NCBI GenBank assembly: GCA_008360975.2
Contig: CM039182.1
Coordinates: forward strand, 17,580,324-17,644,323
Direction: 5' to 3'
Length of the DNA: 64,000 nucleotides
From: Lichenostomus cassidix
Lineage: Eukaryota; Chordata; Aves; Passeriformes; Meliphagidae
Below are positions 38,708-50,469 of this stretch, piece after piece; the first letter of the stretch is position 1, and each line of letters opens with the position of its first letter. The notes beneath the pieces were generated by a model. The model was given only the letters and a program-made list of their open reading frames with translations, searched no databases and was not told the origin of the DNA. The position numbers were made by a program, and so were the translations under genes.

Positions 38708-39118
38708 TAGAAACATAGAATGATTTGGTTGGAAGGGCCCTTAAAGAGCATCTCATTCCAACCCTGCAGCCATGGGCAAGGACCAGGCTGCCCAAAGCTC
38801 CATCCAGCCTGGCCTTGAACACTTCCAGTGACGGATCCACAACTTCTCAGGGTAACTTGTTCCAATGTTTCACCACCCTCTGGGTAACTATCTAACCTAA
38901 ACCTACCTCCTTACAGTTTAAAGCCATTTCCCCTTGTCCTATCCCTACTCATCTGTGTAGAAAGGCCCTCTCCAGCTCTCTTGTTGGGCCCACTGTAGGT
39001 ACTGGCAGGCTGCTCTAAGGTCTCCCTGGAGCCTTCTCTTCTCCAGGCTGAAAACCACCAACTCTCTCAGCCTGTCCGCATAGGACAAGTGCTCCAGCCC
39101 TCTGATCATGCCCTTCCT
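38708..39118 (-). mobile_element. CR1 LINE 3' fragment, minus orientation
   Basis: Starts with the antisense 3' end (AACATAGAATGATTTGG, then TTGGAAGGGCCC) and runs back through the HWNRLP-coding region (TTGTTCCAATGTTTCACCAC) to the CTGAGAGAGTT-type block near 39.06 kb. About 410 bases, typical CR1 5' truncation. Confidence 0.92.
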
Positions 39119-39210
39119 CTATCTGAAGATAACAAACATGCCCCCACTCAGTTTTCATTTTGTTAGCTTAGAGAATTCTAATTTCCTGCAAAAAATGATT
39201 CCTTATTTCC

Positions 39211-40016
39211 CACGTAGACTCATAGAATATACTGAGTTGGAAGGGACCCACCAGGATCATCAAGTCCAACTCCTAGCCCTGCACAGCACCACCCTAAGAG
39301 TCACACCATGTGCCTGAGAGTGTCCAAATACTTCTTGAACTCTGTGATGTTCATGCTGTGACCACTTCCCTGGCGAGCTGTTCCAGTGCCCAACTACCCT
39401 CTAAGAAACTTTTCCTAATATCCAATCTAAACCTTCCTTGACAAACCATAAGGCCATTCCTTCAGGTCCTGTCACTGGTCACCTCAGAGAAAAGATCAGT
39501 GCCTGACCCTCCACTTCCCCCTGTGAGGAAGCTGTAGACTCCAAGGAGACCAAGGTCTCCTCTTGGTCTCATTCAGGCTGAACAAGATGAGTGACCTCAG
39601 CAGCTCCTCACACGGCTTCCTCTCCAGACCCTTCACCATCCTCATGGCCCTCCTTTGGACACTCTCTAATAGTTTAATATCTTTTTCATGTTGTGGTGCC
39701 CAAAACTACCCCAGGACTCCTCAAGGTGAGGCCACCCCAGGTCAGAGCAGAACAGGACAATCCCCTCCTTGCCTGGCTGGTGCTGCTGTGCCTGACGTCC
39801 CCAGGACAGGGATGTCCCTCCTGGCTGCCAGGGCACTGCTGACTCATGTTCAACTTGCCATTGACCAGGACCGCTAGGTCCCTTTCCTAGTCTACATTCC
39901 TTTTCTAGTGCATACATCCAGGGCTGCCCCATCCCTGACACTTGCCCTTCTTCAATTTCATATATCTTGTGATTGCCAAACCCTCTAAGTGCTCAAGATC
40001 TTTCCGCAGGGCCTCT
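39211..40016 (-). mobile_element. CR1 LINE 3' fragment of a second subfamily, minus orientation
   Basis: TCATAGAATATACTGAGTTG then AAGGGACCCACCAGGATCAT marks the antisense 3' end. It continues through the ORF2 C-terminus for about 800 bases (CTCATGGCCCTCCTTTGGAC near 39640, GGACCGCTAGGTCCCTTTCC near 39868). Differs from the neighbouring 38.7-kb copy in its 3' sequence, so it is a separate insertion. Confidence 0.92.
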
Positions 40017-42195
40017 TTTAATTTAAGTAACTACAGAAATATGTATCTAAATTCAACCAGAATGTTAAAAACTTATCTACATAAAAAGACATTCAAAAAC
40101 GGGGCCTCGCAAACTTTCTGAAGACACATACTGTTGACTGAAGTGTTCAGATTGCTCTAGAAAGAAAAATCATGTCCCACCAGCATGTTATTCATTGAAC
40201 AACCTTTTAATCAAAAGTTTAAAACATTATAAGGATTATATCTTACAGTAAAATTTTACAGATTAGTCAGGCTTTTAACAAATAAAAATCCTAAATGGAA
40301 CACAAAAAGGATGTTTATCCTCATCTCTATTTTAATTATTAATACTATACATATATAATTTTAACACATATATTATTAAAATACATATAATAGTCTCTGT
40401 TTATTGTAAGGATGCAAAACTGCAACCTTAATCAAAAGATTTCTCACACTGAAACACCTATGTTCTTTCCTTTCTTGGTAAAGAAGTTCACCACCGCAAA
40501 TATGTAGTTTATGCATGTGCAAACAAAAGAGCAAGAAGAGACATGGCCATATGTCACCATCTGGCTAACTAAAGTATAGCTGAAAAGTATGAAGTATTTT
40601 TAGGAAAATTAAGTTATTTTAAACAGTATCAATACTTCCTGAGAAATGGCTGTGATGCAACATAGCAAAGGCAACAAAAGAGTTTCTGCAGACTGTAAAG
40701 GGGACTTTAAAAAAAAAAGACAGCAACTACAAAACACATACACACACACACACATGAATTATGAGTGAAGAACACTACAACATAAGTAGAACCCCAGGAA
40801 ATGAGATAAACTCTAAGTTTAGCCCTTACTTTTCCAAGACTCGGTAAGAATACAGGGATATGGAAATCGCTTCTATTAATAATTTTCTCTTCAAAGAAAT
40901 GTATTGGCTGTTTCCTTTTCTACAGTTTTGCATTAGAAAGATCATTCTTATAAGCATTTTTTAAGTCAACCTTTTGAAATCCATGGATGACCTCTGCTGA
41001 ACACAGCGTCCCAGATGAAGCCTCTCCTGCCTTGAACAAAATTGTACTCATACTTCTTTGTCGGCATGGGAAATGTCTCAGATGTGTTGCTATCACGTTC
41101 ATGATTTTTATGGTTATTTCTGCAAGGGTAGCCCTCTTGTTTAATTTTAACTGCTCATTTACCAGGCTTTGCTATGTTAACCGTTAAAAAAACCCCCATG
41201 TTTAAGACAAATATACAGGTCAGATTTGCAAATGTAAGTGAAGCAATGGACATATAAGCCCATGTTGGCATTCATTGTGTTAGAGGACTATTAGATAATC
41301 AGAAAATGGCCACATAATAAGAATCACAAAATGAAAGGAAATTAAAAAAGGAAATGTGCCTTCCATCAATAAATGTGAAAGTGATCTTGCCCACTGTCAA
41401 TGAACAATAGAAAGCAGATGTCTTTACCTTGCATAAGTACCAGACTACCTCACACAAATGATAATTCCAGATTACCAAAGAAATTTTAAGAGAGTTCTGT
41501 ATTAAACAGTACTTCTCTACCAGCCAATCTATATTTTGCTTTGAAATTTCTGTCTACAAAACTCCCAAAACCTTTGAAATATTAATAATTGAGGTGAGGT
41601 TTCCCACCTAATAACCTAATCACCTGTTACTGTTCGTTAGGAGAAAACTTCCATATCCAACTTTTTTATTCTCATCTATTATACATACAAGTTAGATTTC
41701 ATACCTTTCATGTTACTGTCACACAAAAATTACACATCTCACCTGAACTGAACTGTTTTTTTTTTCTTTTTCCATATTATCTATCCAGATTTTTAAATAA
41801 AATTCTTTTTCCTCTACCATCTAAGTTTCCTTATGGCAGGTCTACTGCAGTTTCTTGTTTCCCAGTTCACATCTAAAAATACTGGTGCAGTTATCCTCTG
41901 CTGAACACATCCACCCATGTCTTATCCTACCTTTGCTGACACCAATTCCTAAACTCCCAGTGTCTAGTACAAAATAGTGTCAGGAGCCCCTCACTGCAAG
42001 ATTTACTCTGTCTGGGTTTAAATTTTATTTTATGTTCATACTGGTACACTTCAACTGTTATTAAACACCATAGTTTTAACATAAATCTTGCAACTGCTTT
42101 TCTTAAAAGGGTAGATGCCCTTATCATGCAGACAGTTTTTAGTGGGCTTTTTTTGTTGTGGTTGGAGGAAACTTCAATGCATGCCTTTAGAAATT

Positions 42196-42530
42196 ATACA
42201 ATCTCAGAATGATGGTTGGAAGGGGACCTTGAAGATTATCTAGCTCCAACCCCTGTGCCGTGGGCAGGGACACTTTTAATACAGCAGGTTGCTCAGAGCC
42301 CCATCCAGCCCGGCCTTGAACACCTCCAGGGATGGAGCATTGACAGTTTCCCCGGGCAACCTGTTCCAGTGTCTCACCACCCTCACAGGAAAGAATTTTC
42401 CCCCAATATCTAATCTAAACCTACTCTCTTTCAATTTGAACGCATTCCCTTTGTCCTGTCACTACATGCCCTCGTAAATAGTCTCGCTCCATCCTTTCTG
42501 TAGGTTCCCTTCGGGTAGCTGGAAGGATGC
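42196..42530 (-). mobile_element. CR1 LINE 3' fragment next to the CpG island, minus orientation
   Basis: CTCAGAATGATGGTTGGAAG at the left end, then the CCAGCCCGGCCTTGAACACC and CAACCTGTTCCAGTGTCTCA blocks of the CR1 3' region, ending near a CTGTAGGTTCCCTTCGG segment. Its right end is about 40 bases from the predicted first-exon donor, so it occupies the start of the 5' intron. Confidence 0.92.
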
Positions 42531-42568
42531 TACTAATGAAGAAAAACAAAAAAGGTTCTTTTTAAACT

Positions 42569-42580
42569 TTAACTTACTAC
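42569..42580 (-). other. ARMC3: predicted 5' splice site of the noncoding first exon of ARMC3
   Basis: On the minus strand the sequence reads AAAGTA|GTAAGTT, with the intron starting at 42577. Intron positions 1-7 match the consensus well; the exon side has A at -1 instead of G. It lies at the left border of the CpG island and is the best donor I found there. The weaker alternative GCA|GTGAGC occurs twice in the 70-bp duplication. Confidence 0.42.
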
Positions 42581-42697
42581 TTTGAAGGTCTACAGGCACG
42601 TGGCCCTCAGTTCACTGACAAGCGCCGAGGACCCACCGGGAGCGGAGCACGGCCCGAGGGCTCGGCCGCTAACGCACCGCCCGCCCGCCGCCGCTCC

Positions 42698-42837
42698 GGG
42701 GCTGCACCCGGCGATTTGTGCTCACTGCCCCGCCCCAGCCGCCCTCAGCTCCGGCCGCCGCGACCCCGGGGCTGCACCCGGCGATTTGTGCTCACTGCCC
42801 CGGCCCAGCCGCCCTCAGCTCCGGCCGCCGCCGCTCC
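42698..42837. repeat. 70-bp tandem duplication inside the CpG island
   Basis: Two head-to-tail copies start at 42698 and 42768. They agree over the first 63 bases except at 42733 (C) versus 42803 (G). That single difference destroys the GC box in the second copy. Both contain GCGATTTGTGCTCACTG. Confidence 0.92.
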
Positions 42838-42936
42838 CCGCCCTTGCCCTTGCCCCGCAGCCGGCGGAGCGCAGCCCCCGCAGCCCCCGCGCCGCCCGGG
42901 GGCGATCGCGCAGCGCCGCCCGCGCCGTGTTTCGCC

Positions 42937-42949
42937 GTTGCCGGGAGAC
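42937..42949 (+). promoter_or_regulatory. RFX X-box motif
   Basis: GTTGCCGGGAGAC fits RYYNYY-N1-RRNRAC exactly (GTTGCC, G, GGAGAC). RFX2/RFX3 bind X-boxes and, with FOXJ1, drive genes of motile cilia and flagella. The site sits within the CpG island of a gene linked to cilia, which makes it more credible than an isolated match. Half-site 2 is weaker than the canonical GGCAAC. Confidence 0.6.
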
Positions 42950-42960
42950 GGCCGCGCCTG

Positions 42961-43091
42961 AGGGAGCCAGGGGCCGAGGGAGCCAGGGGCCGAGGGAGCC
43001 AGGGGCCGAGGGAGCCCAGGCCGGAGGGAGCCCAGGGCCGAGGCAGCCAGGCCCGACTGAGGCAGCCCGGGGCCGAGGGAGCCCAGGCCCG
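42961..43091 (+). repeat. 16-bp G-rich minisatellite
   Basis: Unit AGGGAGCCAGGGGCCG, three perfect copies at 42961, 42977 and 42993, then degenerate copies to about 43091. The plus strand has many runs of three or four G with short spacers, so it can fold as a G-quadruplex. The 16-base period is not a multiple of three, which argues against coding. Confidence 0.93.
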
Positions 43092-45713
43092 CCGCCCCCG
43101 CAGCTCCTTCCCTCCCCTCTCCCAGTTGTCCCCGGGCTGCGGCTTCGGGCGTTTCATGTGAATTCCCAGCAGTCCTCGGGGAGAGGTCTGGCAGTGATAC
43201 GAGCTGATAGTTCATTTCTTCACGGTTTATCCCCACTCCGAAGTGCTGGTGACGCTGCTTAGAGGGAAACTTTTAAGTCGTTAATGCTGATGGGCCCTGG
43301 GTAGCGATGGGAAAAGGAATCATTTGTTTCTGCAGACTAAAGGAAGAGGCTACTTTCTCACCGAAAGGGACAATTTCTGAAAATTAACAAATGTGTACAG
43401 TCAGTCTAAAAATTACGATTTGCTATGTTCACACCTTCCTTTTGTGATTTTGCTTGATCCTGTTTCACTGACTATTTGAGAGCGTTCATGGAGGGGAAAA
43501 AACCCAAGCAGTTGAAGAAGCCAACAGTGTTCCAGAGCAATGGATAAAACCTCTCCACGAGATAGTGTGAGGTGCAGCCAAGCCTGTCAGGGCCCGAGGG
43601 TGCCCTCCTCTCTTCTCAGCCCCAGGCTGGCGATGGAGGAAGCTGTGACCTGGGGAGAATTGCACTAATCTCAGAATAATAATTCGTTCCAGTGTTCTCT
43701 TTTGCCACCCAGGGCTATTTTGGAAGGAATCCTAAGCTGAATTCTGAAATCAGGTAATATTTTCTACTTGAAATGCAGCTTAATTGCTATTAGTAGCTGC
43801 AGAAGTAACAGAAAAAAAAAGGCAAATAATATCATTTTGGGGCCTCAAAGTTGGGTAGTAATAGGCAAAGAAATTACAGCTGCTATCATCTCTCTCCTGT
43901 GATTCCTTTTAATCACAAATATCATTGCATTCTCCCCATATTTCTTAAAATGTTATGCTGCAAGGATAAATTTAGTTCTGTTTTTATAAGCCATATCATT
44001 CTGTTGAGATCATGACAGAAGCAGGTCCTGGCCTCACACTATGACAAATGTGTGCCATCATAACAGAAGAGCCAGTGGGTCATTTTCAGCCATAGGCGAG
44101 CCACGTGTGAAGGCATCTCGTTCCACTTTTAACATCATAACTCCTACACAAAATTTATGGACATTTTTAGTCATCTTCCTTGGAATGCAACTGTGGTGAC
44201 AACCCAAGAACCATTTATACTGGCTGGTACCTCCAGAGACAGAAGAAATCACACTGACTTTGTGACTGGCTGACTAACTTTCCATAAAGCCTGGCTGATG
44301 GATGTTTCGGGCTTACAATGGTTAGTAGAGTCTCACCCTGGCAGGAAGGGAAGTAAAAAACTTTTGGTAGAAGCAAGTCACCAGCTTCCCAAACCTTTTA
44401 ATGGACTTTTCTCTAAACAGACTCAGGCACCACAGTGACAGGTAGGTGCTGTAAATGTGAGAGATGAAGGTAAATAGTAAAGGCAAAAGTTTAGTTTTAA
44501 CTCTGTGCTGGGTGTGGCTGGGCTGCAGATAGTTTTCTTCACAGCAGCTTGTATGTTGTCATGTTGTAGGTTTGTGACCAAAACAGTGTTGATAATGCTA
44601 TTGCTAAGCAGTGCTTGCACAATGTCAAAGCCACCTCTGTTTTCTCACACTGCCTTGCCAGGGAGTAGGCTGGGGGTGGGCAGGAGTTTGGGAAGGGGAC
44701 ACAGCTGACCCCAATGACCAAAGGGTTATTTTATGCCCTATCACATCAGGCTCAGCAATAAAGCTGGGGGGTGGAGGCTGGTCTTCTCAAGGTAGCTGTT
44801 GCTTGGGGGCTTATCTGCAGGTGGGAGGTGTCGAATGGTTGACTTTGAAAGTCTTTGGGGTTTTTTAAAACTTTTTGTTCATTTATTAAGCAGTCTGTGT
44901 CTGGAGCCATTTGGTGATTTCTCACTTCTATTTTTCTAATTCTGCCCCGCATCCTGCTGTGGGTGTGGAGATACCCTGATCAAGCAGCCCATTGGTGCTT
45001 AGTTGCTGCCTGGGATCTACTTATCCCAAACCCAATGATATCCATTACTGGGAAAGCTTGTCCTTTTCTTGTCATCCGTAATGGTAGTTCTTACTGCTAT
45101 TTCAAACATAATTCTGGCCAACTGTTAGTTGGTTAGATGGTTTCCTTGTTTCATATGAATGATCACATAAAAAGGCACATGATGATGCAGATTGCCTGTG
45201 GAAGAAGAGGGACATGGTAATCAGGTGCATGTTCACCTTGGGTTTCAGTGTACCCACACTGCAATGGGCTTGGTTGTCCTTGAAGGTTAAAGTGCCTCCT
45301 ACAGATAGGAAATGCACAGGTAGTCTCAAACTAGTAGCCAGGACTTTTCACACGTTTTGTGAAGAGTGTGAATCTGTTTTGTGAAACAGACAGAAAGGAA
45401 GATGAACAACAGCAGATGACCAGGAGAAAGTTGAGCCTGCAGGGACAGAATAAAAACCTTCTGGTTTTATTTTCATCTGTGTTTGCTATGAGAAGTGGCA
45501 ATCAAGCCCTGTGTGAGAGACAAATAATTGCAGCTTTTTTACCTGTATTTTGGCAAAATTATGTAAATATATCAAAAAAATTTTTTTAATTTTGTGAAGA
45601 TATTCTGAAGGTGTCATTAAGTAACAACTTACTAATAAGGTAGCAAAGAGGGAGGACTGATGAGAACAGCTACAAAATGTCATGATGATTCACGACAGAC
45701 AAATAGTCACAAA

Positions 45714-45850
45714 TGACAGAATCACAGAATATTCTGATTTGGAAGGGACCCACAAGCATCATTGAGTGCAGCTCTTGGACCTGCACTGGACAGCCCCAAG
45801 AATAACAGCATGGGCCTGAGAACATTGTCTAAACACTTCTTGAACTCAAT
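45714..45850 (-). mobile_element. CR1 LINE 3' tail fragment, minus orientation
   Basis: GACAGAATCACAGAATATTC, then TTGGAAGGGACCCACAAGCA, is the antisense CR1 3' end. About 135 bases remain, ending near CTTCTTGAACTCAA. Related to the 39.2- and 61.7-kb copies. Confidence 0.9.
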
Positions 45851-48800
45851 ATTTTATTGAAATATCATTTATTCTAAAACAAAAAAAATATACAAACCAA
45901 AATAATACGTATTGTATTAAAGATAGGAGATTATGAAGTAAAAGAACTTTCTAGAGACTCAATACCTAATAAAGTGAAAAAGGACTTAATTAACTACACA
46001 TTCATTAACTACACATTTTAATGAAATTTTGTGACTAAGCTTTTGATAAAGCCACTACAGAATTTGTGTGCTGTCCTGTGAAGGGACAGGGCTAATCAGT
46101 TTGATTAAATTAAAGCTTCTGAAAAAAAAGTCAGGCATGGATAGAAACATATTTGAAAGAGTGTTGGGGAACAACATTTTAAAACATTTTAAATATTTCA
46201 TTTCAAAAGTGATTGAAATGAATAAGCTACAGCCAAATCAAAGTACTTGTTGAATTTAAGTGTTGGAAATTTGCATGTTGAGGTGTTTGAAATTATCTTT
46301 CTGCTTTTACTGGAAGTGCCACTGGGGGAGTCATTTCTCATTTCCTGAAACATCAGAAGTAGAATTACTATTTGCTGGATTGCTTGTATGAAATAATTCT
46401 TTTTTTCCATTAAAAAAAATCTGTCATAATTTATGCTTTAAGAAATACCTGATGACATACAGTACAAACAGTCTTGTCATACAACTTGTTTTATATCAGT
46501 CTCAAAAGACACTTAAAAGGAACTTTCCTTTTCTGACAAGAAGCAGCTGGCTTAAGGAGTGATGAATTTACAGCACATCATCTTGGCATTTCAGTTTTCT
46601 GTATTACTTCACACATTAAATTACTCAATATCAATGTAAATGGACCTCTTTCTCTAGGGAAAGAAAGAAAAAGGAAATCAAACCACAGAACAAGCCTTTC
46701 CTTCTTTTGACTTGCAAGTGAGATTTGTAAGTCTTCATTTTTCATAGGCACCCTGCCTGAATCAAGTGTATGGTGGGGGAGTATTGAAAAATGTTCCCCC
46801 AATGTAGTTGTATTCTTTTCTATAAGCAATTAAATTAAATTTAATGAATTAATTATAATTTTAAGCAAATATAGTGATCATAGTTTGCAAATGGCAAATT
46901 GCATAGCACTATCATTCAGAAACTGATGCCTTGCAGCCACAGCTTGCTCCTGGTCCTCTGAGGGCTGGTCATGGTATGTCACATCAATGCTTAATAGTTT
47001 CAGAGACTCTTAGAAGAGGACAGGTGGTTCAGCAGGGAAAGCTTTAAGCCAGGAGTTGAGACCACAAAAATTTCTGTAAAATCTTGAATAAACTGCATAA
47101 AATTAAATCAGTTTAGTTGTTTAACAGAAATTACCAAATACTTTGGTATTTCTATTGTTGAATTTCTGCCTATGAAACTGGGAACTTCTGAAGTTCTCAT
47201 CATACACAGTGTTTTGAGATGAAGTTCATTAAGGTCGTCAAAAAGTGTTGCTGGAGCATAGGAGCATTACAAAATCAGGAAGGGGATGTTTAATCAGTAC
47301 CTGGGAAATCAATAGGTGGCACACTTGTTTCTTAGGGCATATGTATCCCAAGAAAATGAGGTTGTGTTTTATGTCACCATGACTATCACATTTTTTGGTT
47401 TTAAAAAAGAGTAGGTTAGGCATGACCACTGTCAGCCAACATAAATGAACATATACAAGCGTGGTTTTTATCTAAAGTGGTATTTGAAAACTGTAGATGT
47501 TATCAGAGATGTTAAAGGATGACTGCAAGGAATGACTGAAGGCAGGGAAGAAATTGAGGAAATTTTTGACCTTACATCTAACACAGATCAGATAATTCTG
47601 CCTAAATATTTTCACATCTCTTAGCAAATAGATTTTAAAATTTGTTTTCCCAAGACATGGATCCTTTTGAAGGCTAAACTGAATCAGTTCTCAGGGATAC
47701 TGTTAAGTGTCATCCTGGACAGATTGTTTGATATCAGGTGTTCTCAGAGGCCACAATCTCCTCTACCAATGAAAAAATACACAGATTGTGTTTAGAAAAC
47801 CCAAGACTTGCCTAAATTTCAATGTACAGCTTCATTCTTTAAAGATGAAATATTCTGTAGTGTCCTCAGGACAAATTGTGCTGCATTGTTTCCATTCTTG
47901 TAACAGAACCGATCCTCTGAAGCTTTGCCAAAGGCTGTGTTTCAGCAAGGAGTGACAACTCTGTTCTTATTTTGCATTTGAAGGCTGGAGTCGCAAAACA
48001 AAGAAGACAGTTTAATGAATATTTTTAAGTTGATTCAATACTGCAGCAATCAAAATGAAAATTATTCTTTATCAAAGTCTTTGATCTTTTAATTATAGAT
48101 TTAAAATTCTCAGAATTTGAGGATTTAGTCCCTTTCTTTTTCTCCCTATGTTTCTTTCAGGTTCATAGGGGAAATGGAGTAATTTTTTGACTTTTCTTCA
48201 GTTCCTCTTCATTAATCTGCTTTGTACTTTACCCAACCCTCTCAATTCAAAAAACAATACAGAGTACACAATAACAGTTGATTTTTCCTTTTTCTTACTG
48301 TGCAACTTTTAAAAACGTCAGGCAAAATATCCCTGCAGCTGAGAGAAAAGAAATCCCCTATGTAAGGATTTTTTTTAATTTGGATATCAGAAAAGAAACA
48401 AACTTTTTAAAGCTTGAGGTTATGCATGAGTCATATAGGTAAATTTTCCTGAGAAAGATACTAGTTTGGATGAAAGTCTCATTGTGCTGTTTGGGTTTTT
48501 TTCAACTGGAAATTCCCTTTATGTCTAGAAAATGGGTTCAGAAAAGAGAAATTTTATCTCTTTATTTAATATTCCTTAAGCAGACGGTGTATATATTACT
48601 TTTAATTATTATTTATTACATTCTTTACTATTACCTCTATTGTAATTTCTGGTGTTAAGTTGTGAGACTATGTCATTAGCCTGTTACTATTGCAAAAAGT
48701 CAGACACATGTATTTAGGGCTCTCTAAATGTCTTCAAGCTGTTTTCTTCCCTTTTCCCATCACAGTCAGTTAGGGGAAATTTTGTAAGATTCAGAGCATC

Positions 48801-49891
48801 TATTTGTTCCCACACCCTACAAATACTTGTTTTGGAGGGCTTTGGCCAGACTCATAGCAGATATGAGAATCCAGCATCTTGCTGGCCAACTGCTTAATGA
48901 GCCCATGGGTAACTTGGAAGGAGCCAGCACTGCTGTCTCTGAAGCCTGGTTGCAGTGCCAGGCCTTACTGGTATAATAGTGTAATTCACATTTTCAATCA
49001 GCCAAGCTTTTCTTATATTTTTTGCTTCTATGAATGCTAGACAAAGTGGAAGAGGAGCACAAAAAGCAAGATAAGCTGTGCTTTAGTCAGTGTCCTTGAA
49101 ACTGCATGGAAATGAATGAGACTATTGTTTTTACTTTAAACTATTTTGAATTTCACACATTTTCCAGGTTGATTACTATCCAATTCTTGGTTTGGCATTA
49201 TTTGTGTTGAAAATTACTTTGGCATATTGTCAGCCTACCAAAATGCTACCTATTTCTGGATGTTAGGAAATTGATCATCAGTCCAGTCAATTTAGGTGTT
49301 TGTCAGGGTGCGTTCAGGAGTTTTGGTAGGCTTTCTGCACAGAATTGTTTCAGAGCTGTGTTTAGTTTAGGATACTGAATAAGATGCTAACTAACGTGTC
49401 CTGCAACATAGCCCTTCTTTGTCTTCTGCTTTTCCTGTCTTCAGTTAGGCGTTGTTGTATCTTGCACTCCCTTTGACTCCAGAAGAACTGCAGGTTTTGT
49501 ACTTGCCCATTCTTAATTTCTGAGTAGATACATACTAATGCACCTTTTGCTATGCTTAAATCAGAATAGGACTAAATGCTGTGTTATTTTGCAAAATAAC
49601 TGTTGTCCAGAACAGCAACAATTCGAGATCAGTTGCCTTACGTGGTTCATTTACAGAGCAGAGCAGGAACCTTTCAAAGATCTTGGGAAGTCCAGACTTG
49701 AGGATATGTTTTCCAATGCAGAGAGTAATGGAATTGGAAAAGGCTTTTGGAGTATATAATTGTGTTTTCTTACCTTCCTATCATTAGTGAGAGACACAAA
49801 TGACTGTACATAGGAACAAGGTCTGTCTTTGTGGTACCCTGGGATCTTGTTCTTTTCACTACTGGGTTTCAGGAACTGTCTTGCAGAATTA

Positions 49892-49920
49892 AAGCATGGG
49901 GGGGAAGGGGAAGGGGAAGG
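49892..49920 (+). repeat. short GGGGAA tandem run
   Basis: A run of seven G followed by AAGGGGAAGGGGAAGG. Four G-tracts with 1-2 base loops, so a compact G-quadruplex is possible on the plus strand. Confidence 0.7.
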
Positions 49921-50308
49921 ATGCAAGCCAGAGAGTTCCTAAAGTTTGGTTTCTGACACAAGACATATGAAGCTGAGCACACTCAAACCATGGTACTCAG
50001 AAGCATTCCATTTTTTTTTTGAGCTTTTTTTATAAAGATAACTGATTTGAAGATGTGCTGGATTTGGGATTATTTACTTTCTAAACTTTTAAATCTGTAC
50101 ACTAGCACTGCTTTTCATTGCTTGCGCGTTGATTGTGGTAGTGTGTTAAACCTGACCAAGTAGGATAGAAGCCTGCTTTCTTGCAAAGGGAAATCAGATT
50201 TTAAAAGCATTTACAAAGTGATGGCTGGTGTCTGATTTTAGACTTTCTGACATATTTTAAATTTGGCCTTCGTAAAATTGTATTGGATATCTTTTAGTCT
50301 ACTGATAC

Positions 50309-50469
50309 CAAAGTGTGTATGTAGTAGCTTCTCACATAAACTTGAGCAAAGATTAATGTGATCTTTTTTTTCTTGTTCAGCCCAACTTTTGAGACATTTT
50401 TGGTTGCAGTAGCTGGTCATGCAGCCTATGCAGTTAAGCAATGGGTTAACTGTTTCCTTGTGACAGTTC
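50309..50469 (-). CDS. candidate exon or relic with a MYND zinc-finger pattern
   Basis: The minus-strand frame is open from just after a TAG at about 50477 to a TAA at 50238. It reads NCHKE, then NCIGCMTSYCNQKC, then KSW, then KKDHINLC. The ordered Cys/His residues resemble MYND fingers (CxxC, CxxC, YCxxxC, W, HxxxC). The first Cys of the first pair would lie in a preceding exon: an AG at 50471-50470 could be an acceptor that splits a codon just before Asn-Cys. A GTATCA at 50308 could be a donor. Against a functional finger, the CxxC-to-YC spacing is one residue short and the last loop is long. No partner exon was found. Could be a decayed exon or retrocopy, or chance. Limits given are those of the hypothetical exon. 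Confidence 0.28.

Larger units (their letters stand above)
31478..42577 (-). other. ARMC3: ARMC3 5' intron (noncoding first exon to start-codon exon), inferred
   Basis: The right border depends on the predicted donor at 42577. Contains CR1 pieces at 33.8, 36.7, 38.7, 39.2 and 42.2 kb, an old CR1 near 37.7 kb, an ATATT microsatellite at 38.6 kb and a CA run near 40738-40755. No coding segment seen. 31.5-33.7, 34.2-36.1 and 40.0-42.2 kb are AT-rich with nothing else recognised. Confidence 0.55.
42597..43160 (-). promoter_or_regulatory. ARMC3: CpG-island promoter, probably of ARMC3
   Basis: About 560 bases very rich in G, C and CpG in an AT-rich landscape. It contains a GC box (GCCCCGCCCC at 42727-42736), an RFX X-box match at 42937-42949, a 70-bp tandem duplication and a 16-bp minisatellite. 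No TATA box. It lies upstream of the start-codon exon, which must be joined to a distal first exon. Transcription could also run to the right, but I see no gene start on that side. Long open frames on both strands here come from the absence of AT-rich stop codons. Confidence 0.8.

Noticed and set aside
42582..43262. 226-codon plus-strand frame, and several 80-163-codon frames on both strands, over the CpG island
   Set aside because: All are open at once in several frames because AT-rich stop codons are rare in GC-rich DNA. They cross a 70-bp duplication and a 16-bp minisatellite whose periods are not multiples of three, and show Pro/Ala/Arg/Gly composition without any domain.
47238..47429. 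63-codon minus-strand frame considered as a partner exon of the MYND-like segment
   Set aside because: A CAG|GTACTG donor is present, but there is no clear acceptor and no similarity to the C-terminal region of MYND proteins that I can recognise.
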